A stretch of 64,000 nucleotides of DNA from Pseudomonas linyingensis. GTDB lineage: Bacteria > Pseudomonadota > Gammaproteobacteria > Pseudomonadales > Pseudomonadaceae. This document shows, piece by piece, positions 56,302 through 64,000 of the stretch. Below the pieces are notes generated by a model that saw only the letters and a program-made list of their open reading frames with translations, searched no databases and was not told the DNA's origin. Where the stretch lies: contig NZ_FNZE01000006.1 of the NCBI RefSeq assembly GCF_900109175.1, forward strand, positions 186,001 to 250,000. The letters are read 5' to 3'. The position numbers and the translations under genes were made by a program. The number at the start of each line of letters is the position of its first letter. Positions within the stretch are counted from its first letter, which is position 1.

Positions 56302-58127
56302 CGGGAAGCCTCCGGGGTCTTGAGCCACCAGGCGCGCAGGCCGAGGGTGTAGGGCGGTGTGCTGAGGTGGTCGAAACGGTTGCGCCAGGCGACCCGGTGG
56401 TGGTCGCTGTACCAGTTGGGGATGCTGTAGTGCTGGGAGAGCAGCACCCGGTCGAGGGCGCGGGTGGCGGCCACCTGCTGGTTGCGGGTCTGCGCGGCGA
56501 GCAGCTTGTCGAGCAGCGCGTCGACCACCGGGTGGCTGATCCCGGCGTAGTTCTTGCTGCCGCGCACGTGGACCTGGCTGGAGTGGAAGTATTGCCACTG
56601 CTCAAGGCCGGGGCTCAGCGTCTGCGGCAGGGTCATCAGCACCATGTCGTAGTCGAAGCCGTCGATGCGCTGCTTGTACTGGGCACGATCGACGGTGCGC
56701 AGGCTGGCCTCCACGCCGATGCGCGCGAGGTTGTCGCGGTAGGGCTGGAGGATGCGCTCGAGGCTCGGGTTGACCAGCAGGATCTCGAAGCGCAGCGGCT
56801 GGCCGCGACTGTTGAGCAGGCGACCGCCGGAGGATTTCCAGCCGGCCTGGGCGAGCAGGTCGAGGGCGCGGCGCAGGGTTTCGCGCGGCAGGCCGCTGCC
56901 GTCGGTCTGCGGCATCTGCGGCGCCTTGCTGAACAGTTCGCTCGGCAGCTGCTCGCGGAAGGGGGAAAGCAGCAGCCACTCCTCGCCCTGCGGGATGTCG
57001 CGGGCGGCGAACTCGCTGTTGGGGTAGTAGCTGGTCGCCCGGCTGTAGGCGTTGTTGAACAGCGTGCGGTTGCTCCACTCGAAATCGAACAGCAGGCCCA
57101 TGGCCTCGCGCACCCGGGCGTCGGCGAAATGGGCGCGGCGGCTGTTCATGAACAGCGCCTGGGTCTGGGTCGGGATCTGGTGGGGGATCTCGGCCTTGAC
57201 GATGTCGCCGCGCTCTACGGCCGGGATGTTGTAGCCGTTGGCCCAGTTCTTCGCCTGGTTCTCGATGTAGAAGTCGAACTCACCGGCCTTGAAGGCCTCG
57301 AAGGCGACATGGTTGTCGCGGTAGAACTCCACCTCGACGCGGTCGAAATTGTACTTGCCGCGGTTGACCGGCAGGTCCTTGCCCCACCAGTTCTTCACCC
57401 GTTCGAACACCACACGACGCCCCGGTACCACCTGGGTGATGCGGTACGGGCCGCTGCCCAGCGGCGGCTCGTAGCTGGTGGCCTTGAAGTCGCGCTTGCT
57501 CCAGTAGTGCTGCGGCAGCACCGGCAGCTCGCCGAGGCGCAGGATCAGCAGCGGATTGCCGCTGCGCTTGAACACGAAGCGCACCCGGTGGCGGTTGAGA
57601 ATGTCGACTCGCTGGACTTCCTGGAGGGCGGTGCGGTAGTGCGGATGGCCGTCGCGGCTGAGCAGGCGGTAGGAGAAGGCCACGTCGTAGGCGGTGATCG
57701 GCTTGTCGTCGTGGAAGCGCGCCTCGGGGCGCAGATTGAACACCACCCAGCTGCGGTCCTTGCTGTACTCCACCGAGGAGGCGATCAGGCCGTAGCTGGA
57801 GGTCGGCTCGTCACCCGACGGATCGTAGGCGCCGGTGCCGGCCATCAGCGGGGCATTCAGTTCGGAGACGCCGTACTGCAGGAAGTTGCCGGTACCGGCC
57901 GGGCTGGTGCCCTTGAGGGTGTAGGGGTTGAGGGTGTCGAAGGTGCCGGAGGCCATCAATCGCACGCTGCCGCCCTTGGGCGCGTCGGGGTTGACCCAGT
58001 CGAAATGGCTGAAGTTGGCCGGGTACTTGAGCGAACCGAATTGGGCGTAGCCGTGGCGTTCCGTGATGGCGGCGCCAGCGGGCAGGCAGGCAGCCAGACC
58101 GAGCAGCAGGGCGAGGAGACGACTCAT
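56298..58127 (-). CDS. nppA1: Periplasmic peptide-binding protein NppA1 (YejA-like)
   Basis: A 609-residue cluster C substrate-binding protein, first gene of the importer operon. The signal peptide (about residues 1-20, ending AGAAITERH) precedes a mature protein with FSHFDWVNPDAPKGGSVRL and KPITAYDVAFSYRLLSRDG blocks. It is a tandem paralogue of the next gene. The stop overlaps the nppA2 ATG (ATGA). Peptide uptake is its likely role. Confidence 0.88.
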   Translation of the reverse strand: MSRLLALLLGLAACLPAGAAITERHGYAQFGSLKYPANFSHFDWVNPDAPKGGSVRLMASGTFDTLNPYTLKGTSPAGTGNFLQYGVSELNAPLMAGTGAYDPSGDEPTSSYGLIASSVEYSKDRSWVVFNLRPEARFHDDKPITAYDVAFSYRLLSRDGHPHYRTALQEVQRVDILNRHRVRFVFKRSGNPLLILRLGELPVLPQHYWSKRDFKATSYEPPLGSGPYRITQVVPGRRVVFERVKNWWGKDLPVNRGKYNFDRVEVEFYRDNHVAFEAFKAGEFDFYIENQAKNWANGYNIPAVERGDIVKAEIPHQIPTQTQALFMNSRRAHFADARVREAMGLLFDFEWSNRTLFNNAYSRATSYYPNSEFAARDIPQGEEWLLLSPFREQLPSELFSKAPQMPQTDGSGLPRETLRRALDLLAQAGWKSSGGRLLNSRGQPLRFEILLVNPSLERILQPYRDNLARIGVEASLRTVDRAQYKQRIDGFDYDMVLMTLPQTLSPGLEQWQYFHSSQVHVRGSKNYAGISHPVVDALLDKLLAAQTRNQQVAATRALDRVLLSQHYSIPNWYSDHHRVAWRNRFDHLSTPPYTLGLRAWWLKTPEASR

Positions 58128-58230
58128 CAGACGAGGGTCCGGTCCGTGGCAGTGTTGTAGGTTGAGAAAGCTACAGTAACAGCTTGTATCGGCTGGAAAA
58201 AGGGTGGCTCCGGGCCGCCCCGGGGAACAC

Positions 58231-59826
58231 TCAGCGGCGCTTGAGATGGAGGGTCAGCGTTTGGCCGGCCTTGAGCGTGCGGCCGAGGGAGGGATTCCAC
58301 TGCTTGAGGTGCTGGGTGCGCACGGCAAAGCGCTGGGCAATCGCGGACAGCGAGTCGCCACGGCGCACCTTGTAGTAGGTGACCGCCGAACGCTGGCCAG
58401 TCGTCTTGACCTGGGAGCTGCCGGCGCTGTGCAGGGTCAGCACCTGGCCGGCCCGCAGGGACTTGCCCTTGAGGCCGTTCCAGCGTTGCAGGTCGGCGAG
58501 GGTGACGTTGTGGCGCTTGGCGATCTCCCACAGGCTGTCGCCGCGGCGTACCCGGTAGCTGCGTGTCTTGGCTGCAGGGGGGCTGGCCTTGGCGGCCAGT
58601 GTCGGCTGGCTGCGTTCATACAACGGTCCCGGCGGCGTGACTCCCCCCGGCGTCTGGGGAATCAGCAGGGTTTGCCCGACGCGCACGCGATTGCCGGACA
58701 GACGGTTGATGTCGCGCAGGGTGTTGACCGTGACGTGATGGCGGTTGGCGATGCCGTGCAGGCTGTCGCCGCTGCGTACCTGGTAGCGCTGCCATTGCAC
58801 CAGGCTGTCCGGTGACAGGCGGGCGAGGCTTTCGCTCAGCCCCTCGGCCTTGTCCACCGGCACCAGCAGGTGGCGCGGGCCATCGAGGGTGATGCCGCGC
58901 TTGAAGGCCGGGTTTAGCTGGTACAGCTCGTCCTCGTCGACATCGCTCAGGGCGGCGACCCGCGCCAGGTCGAGCTGGTGGCGGATGGTGACCTTCTCGA
59001 AGTAAGGCTGGTTGGCGATTGGCGCCAGGCTCACGCCGTAGCTGGCGGGGGTGAGGATGATCTGCGATACGGCCAGCAGCTTGGGCACGTAGTCTTGGGT
59101 TTCCCTGGGCAGTGGCAGGTTCCAGTAGTCGGTCGGCAGGCCGCGGCGCTGGTTGCTCTCGATGGCGCGGCTGACGGTTCCCTCGCCGGCATTGTAGGAG
59201 GCCAGGGCGAGCAGCCAGTCGCCGTTGAACATGTCGTGCAGGCGCTTGAGGTAGCTGATCGCCGCGCTGGTCGAGGCCATGATGTCGCGGCGGCCGTCGT
59301 ACCAGTTGGTCTGGCGCAGGTTGAAGTGACGGCCGGTGGAGGGAATGAACTGCCAGAGCCCGGCAGCATTGGCGTGGGAGTAGGCCAGCGGGTTGTAGGA
59401 GCTTTCGATCATCGGCAGCAGGGCCAGCTCCAGCGGCATGTTGTTTTCTTCGAGGCGTTCGACGATGTAGTGGATGTACGGGCCGCTGCGCTCGGCAATC
59501 TGCTGGATCGAGCCCGGTCGGCTGGCGAAGCCGAAGCGCTGGCGCTCGATGCGCGGGTTGGTGCCGATCTGGTCCTGCAACTGGTAGCCGGCGCGGATGC
59601 GCTCCCAGATGTCCTCGTGTTGCTCCTCTTCTTCTGCGGCCTGGCGCAGATCCTTGCTCCACTCGATCTGCTTGCCGATGCTGACGGCGCGCTCGGTATC
59701 ACTGTCGGGCTCGTTGCCGCCGCGGCTCTGGCAACCGGCCACGACCAGCAGGAGGCTGACCAGCACCAGGCGCAAGGCGCGGGTCAGGACATCTGGAACG
59801 TGGCTCGGAAGCGTTGGTGGTGGCAT
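58231..59826 (-). CDS. mltD: Membrane-bound lytic transglycosylase D (MltD) with three LysM domains
   Basis: A 531-residue lipoprotein. A lipobox VVAGC at about residues 28-32 ends the signal peptide. The SLT domain has its catalytic Glu in MIESSYNP, followed by AAGLWQFIPSTGRHFNL. Three LysM repeats (about 345-390, 415-460, 482-528) bind peptidoglycan. It cleaves the glycan backbone with formation of 1,6-anhydro-muropeptides. The ATG at 59826 is chosen because the longer frame's first 21 residues do not fit a signal peptide. It lies upstream of the npp genes and downstream of gloB, both on the same strand. Confidence 0.92.
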   Translation of the reverse strand: MPPPTLPSHVPDVLTRALRLVLVSLLLVVAGCQSRGGNEPDSDTERAVSIGKQIEWSKDLRQAAEEEEQHEDIWERIRAGYQLQDQIGTNPRIERQRFGFASRPGSIQQIAERSGPYIHYIVERLEENNMPLELALLPMIESSYNPLAYSHANAAGLWQFIPSTGRHFNLRQTNWYDGRRDIMASTSAAISYLKRLHDMFNGDWLLALASYNAGEGTVSRAIESNQRRGLPTDYWNLPLPRETQDYVPKLLAVSQIILTPASYGVSLAPIANQPYFEKVTIRHQLDLARVAALSDVDEDELYQLNPAFKRGITLDGPRHLLVPVDKAEGLSESLARLSPDSLVQWQRYQVRSGDSLHGIANRHHVTVNTLRDINRLSGNRVRVGQTLLIPQTPGGVTPPGPLYERSQPTLAAKASPPAAKTRSYRVRRGDSLWEIAKRHNVTLADLQRWNGLKGKSLRAGQVLTLHSAGSSQVKTTGQRSAVTYYKVRRGDSLSAIAQRFAVRTQHLKQWNPSLGRTLKAGQTLTLHLKRR

Positions 59827-59910
59827 CGGCGAGGGACTTTCCCAGATAAAAAGTCGGGCGATTCTAGGAACCGCCCCCGAGGTGGTCAAGTTTTCGCCAG
59901 CGGTCGATTG

Positions 59911-60693
59911 TTACCGGAAATTGTCCTTCCAGCTGCGCAGCGCCGCAAACACCGCGCTGGGCGACGCCAGAGGGTGTTGCGCATGGATCTCGCTATTTGC
60001 CCGGACTGTAGTCTCGGTCACGCGCAGGAAGGGGTTGGTCGCCAGCTCCAGCGCCAGGGTGGAGGGCAGGGTTGGCAGCTGTTGCTCACGCAGTGCCGCC
60101 ACTTCGGCAGCGCGCCGTTGCAGGGCCGGATTGTCCGGCTCCACGGTCAGGGCGAAGCGCAGGTTGCTCTGGGTATATTCGTGGGTGCAGTAGACGCTGG
60201 TCGACGCCGGCAGGCTGGCCAGACGTTGCAGCGAGGCGTGCATCTGCGCGGCGGTGCCCTCGAACAGACGGCCGCAGCCGGCGGAGAACAGGGTGTCGCC
60301 GCAGAACAGCAGCGGCTGGCCGTCATCCTCGGCGAACAGGGCGACATGCCCGGCGGTGTGCCCGGGAACGTGGAATACCTGCCAGTCGAGGTCGAGAATG
60401 CGGACCCGCTGGCCGTCCTCGAGGGCGACATCGCGCCCCGCAATCGCCTCCAGCGCCGGGCCGAGCACCCGTGCCCCGCTGTGCTCCTTGAGGGCGAGCA
60501 CGCCGCCGGTGTGGTCGTTGTGGTGGTGGGTGACCAGGATGTCGGTGAGCTGCCAACCGGGATGCTCGTCCAGCCAGGCCAGTACCGGAGCGCTGTCGCC
60601 GGGGTCGACCACCGCGCAGTGTCGGCGCGTGGCATCCTGCAGCAGCCAGATATAATTGTCGGAGAAGGCGGGCAGGGCGGTGATCTGTATCAT
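59911..60693 (-). CDS. gloB: Hydroxyacylglutathione hydrolase GloB (glyoxalase II)
   Basis: A 260-residue metallo-beta-lactamase-fold hydrolase that splits S-lactoylglutathione to lactate and glutathione in methylglyoxal detoxification. The metal site is [10 protein letters not shown] at residues 55-64, with further His and Asp residues in the [10 protein letters not shown] and [12 protein letters not shown] motifs. The start is the ATG at 60693 ([13 protein letters not shown]), which gives family length. It is divergent from the methyltransferase gene at 60771. Confidence 0.95.
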   Translation of the reverse strand: MIQITALPAFSDNYIWLLQDATRRHCAVVDPGDSAPVLAWLDEHPGWQLTDILVTHHHNDHTGGVLALKEHSGARVLGPALEAIAGRDVALEDGQRVRILDLDWQVFHVPGHTAGHVALFAEDDGQPLLFCGDTLFSAGCGRLFEGTAAQMHASLQRLASLPASTSVYCTHEYTQSNLRFALTVEPDNPALQRRAAEVAALREQQLPTLPSTLALELATNPFLRVTETTVRANSEIHAQHPLASPSAVFAALRSWKDNFR

Positions 60694-60770
60694 GAGCAGG
60701 CAAGCCGTTATGCTGAGTCGATCCGGCATCTTAGGTCGCCAGACGTGCCTGGCGCCAGACGGGAGGAAGC

Positions 60771-61535
60771 ATGAACGAGCCGCCCTGCGCCACCATCGCC
60801 AGCGACTGGCTGACCCTGCAGCGGGAGGCCGAGGCCTGGTTCGCCGGCCCGTTGGGTCGATTGCTGCTGGCCAGTCAGCAGGCCTTGCTCGAGCAACAGC
60901 TCGGCAGTCACTTCGGCAGCTTTCTGCTGCACTACGGCTTCTCGGCCGGCGAGCTGCCCCCGCAGCGCCAGATCACCCATTACATCCGTCTTGGTCCGCC
61001 GTTGCCGGGTGTAGAGATCGTCTGCGAGGAGGGCGCCTGGCCGGTGCTCGAGCATGCCGCGGACGTGGTGGTGCTGCAGCATGCCCTGGACTTCGCCGTC
61101 TCGCCGCACCAGTTGCTGCGCGAGGCGGCACGCTGCGTGCGCCCCGGCGGGCATCTGCTGGTGGTGGGTATCCACCCCTGGAGTCTCTGGGGGCTGCGCC
61201 ATTTCCTGCCCGGCGATGCCCTGGCCGGCGCGCGCTGCATTGCGCCTAACCGTCTGGCCGATTGGCTGCACCTGCTCGGCTTTGCGCTGGAGAAACGCCG
61301 GTTCGGATGCTATTGTCCGCCGCTTTCCTCATCGCGCTGGCAGGCGCGTTTGCGCGGCGTCGAGTCGTGGGCCGAGAGCCTGCAGCTGCCCGGCGGCGGC
61401 GTCTACCTGCTGGCCGCCCGCAAGCTGATGGCTGGCCTGCGCCCGCTGCCGCAATCCCGGCGTGCCGCAGTTGCGCCGCTGCGTCCGGTTTCCGTGGCCA
61501 AGGTCGGCCGTCATCCAGGCAAGAAAGAGTCATGA
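60771..61535 (+). CDS. Class I SAM-dependent methyltransferase (substrate unknown)
   Basis: A 254-residue Methyltransf_11-type protein. The central [38 protein letters not shown] blocks (shown here in part: [15 protein letters not shown]) match class I methyltransferases, but motif I (the glycine-rich SAM loop) is not obvious. It may be an atypical or inactive member. The stop overlaps the rnhA ATG by 4 nt, so the two are coupled, and the same linkage occurs in other Pseudomonas. Function unknown. Confidence 0.8.
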   Translation: MNEPPCATIASDWLTLQREAEAWFAGPLGRLLLASQQALLEQQLGSHFGSFLLHYGFSAGELPPQRQITHYIRLGPPLPGVEIVCEEGAWPVLEHAADVVVLQHALDFAVSPHQLLREAARCVRPGGHLLVVGIHPWSLWGLRHFLPGDALAGARCIAPNRLADWLHLLGFALEKRRFGCYCPPLSSSRWQARLRGVESWAESLQLPGGGVYLLAARKLMAGLRPLPQSRRAAVAPLRPVSVAKVGRHPGKKES

Positions 61536-61987
61536 CTGACAGTGTCGAGATCTATACCGATGGCGCCTGCAAGGGCAATCCCGGCCCCGGCGGCTGGGGC
61601 GCGCTGCTGATCTACAAGGGCGTCGAGCGCGAGCTTTGGGGGGGCGAGTCGCCGACCACCAACAATCGCATGGAGCTGACCGCGGCCATCCGCGCCCTGG
61701 CAACCCTCAACCGGCATTGCCGGGTGCAGCTGACCACCGACTCCGAATATGTCATGAAGGGCATCAAGGAGTGGCTGCCGAACTGGAAGAAGCGTGGCTG
61801 GAAGACCGCCAGTCGCCAGCCGGTCAAGAACGCCGATCTGTGGCAGGAGCTGGACAGCCAGGTCAGCCGCCACGAGGTGCACTGGCACTGGGTACGCGGG
61901 CATAACGGTCACCCGGGCAACGAGCGGGCCGACCAGTTGGCCAACCGCGGCGTGCTCGAGGTCAACGGTGCCCGCCAGGGCGCGTGA
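61532..61987 (+). CDS. rnhA: Ribonuclease HI
   Basis: A 151-residue RNase HI that degrades RNA in RNA-DNA hybrids. Catalytic residues are in [26 protein letters not shown] and TTDSEYV, with a later Asp in [12 protein letters not shown]. The ATG at 61532 overlaps the methyltransferase stop. Length fits the family. It is 48 nt upstream of dnaQ, forming the rnhA-dnaQ pair. Confidence 0.96.
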   Translation: MTDSVEIYTDGACKGNPGPGGWGALLIYKGVERELWGGESPTTNNRMELTAAIRALATLNRHCRVQLTTDSEYVMKGIKEWLPNWKKRGWKTASRQPVKNADLWQELDSQVSRHEVHWHWVRGHNGHPGNERADQLANRGVLEVNGARQGA

Positions 61988-62035
61988 TGGCCGCGGCACT
62001 TCTTCAATCCCTCCATTGGCAAGCAGGTCTTTTTC

Positions 62036-62797
62036 ATGCGATTCGTCGTCCTTGACACCGAAACCACCGGCCTCGAGGCCCGCGAAGGGCATCGCATCAT
62101 CGAGATTGGCTGCGTCGAGCTGATCGGTCGACGCCTGACCGGGCGGCATTTCCACGTCTATATCAACCCCGAGCGTGAGGTCGACGAGGGGGCGATGGCG
62201 GTGCACGGCATCAGCAACGAGTTCCTCGCCGACAAGCCGCGCTTTCGCGAGGTGGTCGACGAGTTCTTCGAGTTCATCAAGGGCGCCGAGCTGATCATCC
62301 ACAACGCGGCGTTCGACATCGGTTTCATCAATCACGAATTCGCCCGTCTGAAGGACCGTCCGCAGCTGGGCGAGGTGCTCGACCATTGCAGCGTGCTGGA
62401 CACCCTGCTGATGGCGCGCGAACGTCATCCGGGCCAGCGCAACAACCTCGACGCCCTGTGCAAGCGCTACGGTGTGGACAACTCGGGGCGCGACCTGCAC
62501 GGCGCGCTGCTCGATGCCGAGATTCTTGCCGACGTCTACCTGGCGATGACCGGCGGGCAGACCAGCCTGTCGCTGGCTGGGCAGAGCAGCGACGGCGAGG
62601 GCGGCAACGGGCCGCAGGTTTCGGAGATCCGCCGTCTGCCGGCCGATCGTCCGCGCACTCCGGTGATCCGCGCCAGCCAGGCCGAGCTGGAGCAGCACGC
62701 GGCACGGCTGGCGGCGGTGGCCAAGTCCTGCGGCGCGCCGGCACTCTGGCAGCAGCTCGAGCAGGCTGCCGAAGGTGAGGCGCCGATCCTGCACTGA
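62036..62797 (+). CDS. dnaQ: DNA polymerase III epsilon subunit (3'-5' exonuclease)
   Basis: A 253-residue proofreading exonuclease of the DEDDh type. Exo I is VLDTETTGLE, Exo II includes HNAAFDIGFIN, and Exo III is HGALLDAEILADVY. The QTSLSL motif that follows the exonuclease domain is a beta-clamp-binding motif (E. coli QTSMAF). It is in the usual place after rnhA. Confidence 0.96.
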   Translation: MRFVVLDTETTGLEAREGHRIIEIGCVELIGRRLTGRHFHVYINPEREVDEGAMAVHGISNEFLADKPRFREVVDEFFEFIKGAELIIHNAAFDIGFINHEFARLKDRPQLGEVLDHCSVLDTLLMARERHPGQRNNLDALCKRYGVDNSGRDLHGALLDAEILADVYLAMTGGQTSLSLAGQSSDGEGGNGPQVSEIRRLPADRPRTPVIRASQAELEQHAARLAAVAKSCGAPALWQQLEQAAEGEAPILH

Positions 62798-62880
62798 GTG
62801 CCGCGGTTTCGCCGGCCTGCCGCAGCTACTACCCTGAAAGCATCGGCAGGCGCTGCCTGCCCGCTGCGGGGGGCTGGGGC

Positions 62881-64000
62881 ATGTACAAGGATCTGAAGTT
62901 TCCGGTACTGATTGTCCATCGCGATATCAAGGCCGACAGCGTGGCCGGCGAGCGCGTGCGCGGCATCATGGCCGAACTGGAGCAGGAGGGTTTCCCCATC
63001 CTGGTCACCGCCAGCGCCCGCGAGGGGCGCATCGTCGCCTCCTCGCAACATGGCCTGGCCTGCATCCTGGTCGCCGCCGAAGGCGCCGGCGAAAATCCGC
63101 GCCTGCTGCAGGACATGGTCGAGCTGATCCGCGCGGCGCGGGTGCGCGCCCCGCAGCTGCCGATCTTCGCCCTCGGCGAGCAGGTCACCATCGAAAACGC
63201 GCCCGCCGAGGCAATGGCCGAACTCAACCAGCTGCGCGGCATCCTCTACCTGTTCGAGGACACCGTGCCGTTTCTCGCCCGTCAGGTGGCGCGGGCGGCG
63301 CGCGGTTATCTCGATGCCCTGCTGCCGCCGTTCTTCCGCGCGCTGGTGCAGCACACCGCCGACTCCCACTATTCCTGGCATACCCCGGGGCACGGGGGCG
63401 GCGTGGCGCATCGCAAGAGCCCGGTGGGGCAGGCGTTCCACCAGTTCTTCGGCGAGAACACCCTGCGCTCCGATCTGTCGGTATCGGTGCCCGAACTGGG
63501 CTCGCTGCTCGACCACACCGGCCCGCTGGCTGAGGCCGAGCTCCGCGCCGCGCGCAACTTCGGCGCCGACCACACCTTCTTCGTGATCAATGGCACCTCG
63601 ACGGCGAACAAGATCGTCTGGCAGGCGATGGTCGGTCGCGACGATCTGGTGCTGGTGGATCGCAACTGCCACAAGTCGGTGGTGCATGCGCTGATCATCA
63701 CCGGCGCCATCCCGCTGTACCTCAATCCGGCGCGCAACGAGCTGGGCATCATCGGACCGATTCCCCTCGAGGAGTTCAGTCGCGAGTCGATCGCCGCGAA
63801 AATCGCCGCCTGTCCGCTGGCGGCGGGGCGCGAGGCGAAGGTCAAGCTGGCCGTGGTGACCAACTCGACCTACGACGGCCTGTGCTACAACGCCGAGCTG
63901 ATCAAGCGGGCGCTGGGCGACAGCGTCGAGGTGCTGCACTTCGACGAGGCCTGGTATGCCTATGCCGCCTTCCACGACTTCTATGCCGGGCGCTACGCCA
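62881..64000 (+). CDS. ldcA: Lysine/ornithine/arginine-type PLP decarboxylase (partial, C-terminus off window)
   Basis: The first 373 residues of a large PLP-dependent decarboxylase (usual family length about 750) running off the end. The N-terminal receiver-like wing domain is followed by the start of the fold I core (SWHTPGHGGG, then FFVINGTSTANKIVWQ and DRNCHKSVVHALI). The catalytic lysine lies beyond base 64000. The pattern matches LdcA-like enzymes of Pseudomonas; the preferred amino acid cannot be read from the visible part. The ATG at 62881 follows GGGGGG. Confidence 0.85.
   Translation, partial: MYKDLKFPVLIVHRDIKADSVAGERVRGIMAELEQEGFPILVTASAREGRIVASSQHGLACILVAAEGAGENPRLLQDMVELIRAARVRAPQLPIFALGEQVTIENAPAEAMAELNQLRGILYLFEDTVPFLARQVARAARGYLDALLPPFFRALVQHTADSHYSWHTPGHGGGVAHRKSPVGQAFHQFFGENTLRSDLSVSVPELGSLLDHTGPLAEAELRAARNFGADHTFFVINGTSTANKIVWQAMVGRDDLVLVDRNCHKSVVHALIITGAIPLYLNPARNELGIIGPIPLEEFSRESIAAKIAACPLAAGREAKVKLAVVTNSTYDGLCYNAELIKRALGDSVEVLHFDEAWYAYAAFHDFYAGRYA

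Overview
The window is a contiguous piece of a GC-rich gammaproteobacterial chromosome, almost certainly Pseudomonas sensu lato. The strongest markers are the cmaX-crfX-cmpX-sigX-oprF cluster, a cbb3 oxidase operon with an ANR/FNR box, ThrH, an APS-type CysH, the GntR-prpBC-acnD-prpF-prpD methylcitrate cluster and an Npp/Yej-type peptide importer. Coding is dense and codon use looks uniform. I see no rRNA, CRISPR array, insertion sequence, phage gene or integrase. No stretch over 300 bases lacks a gene or RNA gene.

Layout. (1) 1-8640, minus strand: ccoNOQP, then ccoG-ccoH-ccoI-ccoS and a partial TauE/SafE-like membrane protein; this is the cbb3 oxidase and its assembly genes, driven from a perfect ANR box at 8624-8637. 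(2) 8665-18470: an alpha/beta hydrolase, acnA, tusA, a MATE exporter, pdxB, a small unknown protein, cysH, thrH and pabB. (3) 18572-21625, minus strand: a three-gene cassette of an ATP-grasp amide ligase, an inactive transglutaminase fused to seven membrane helices, and a periplasmic aspartic-protease-fold protein. It is the least understood system here. (4) 21901-30344, plus strand: the 2-methylcitrate (propionate) cluster with its GntR regulator and two palindromic operator candidates. (5) 30411-33765: divergent ppsR and ppsA, controlling gluconeogenic PEP synthesis. (6) 33840-39489: a hydrolase, rraA and the envelope-stress cluster cmaX-crfX-cmpX-sigX-oprF. (7) 39596-49744: folD, three tRNAs (Arg, His, Leu), trigger factor, clpP, clpX, lon, hupB, tRNA-Asp and ppiD, a protein quality-control block with two sigma-32-like promoters. 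(8) 49937-61000: fabI, the nppA1A2BCD-like importer, mltD and gloB. (9) 60771-64000: a methyltransferase, rnhA, dnaQ and the start of a lysine/ornithine/arginine-type decarboxylase.

How it fits together. The propionate genes feed pyruvate and succinate into central metabolism, with ppsA-ppsR next door converting pyruvate to PEP, so a catabolic and a gluconeogenic unit lie side by side. The sigX-oprF and npp-mltD regions are envelope functions. The tig-clpPX-lon-hupB-ppiD block handles folding and degradation. Most genes are ordinary housekeeping genes. The points worth a second look are the ligase/transglutaminase/protease cassette, regulatory palindromes and hairpins in the prp cluster, the heat-shock promoter nested in the clpP-clpX hairpin, a cysteine-free OprF, the TTG start of ppsA and the tandem equal-length peptide-binding proteins.
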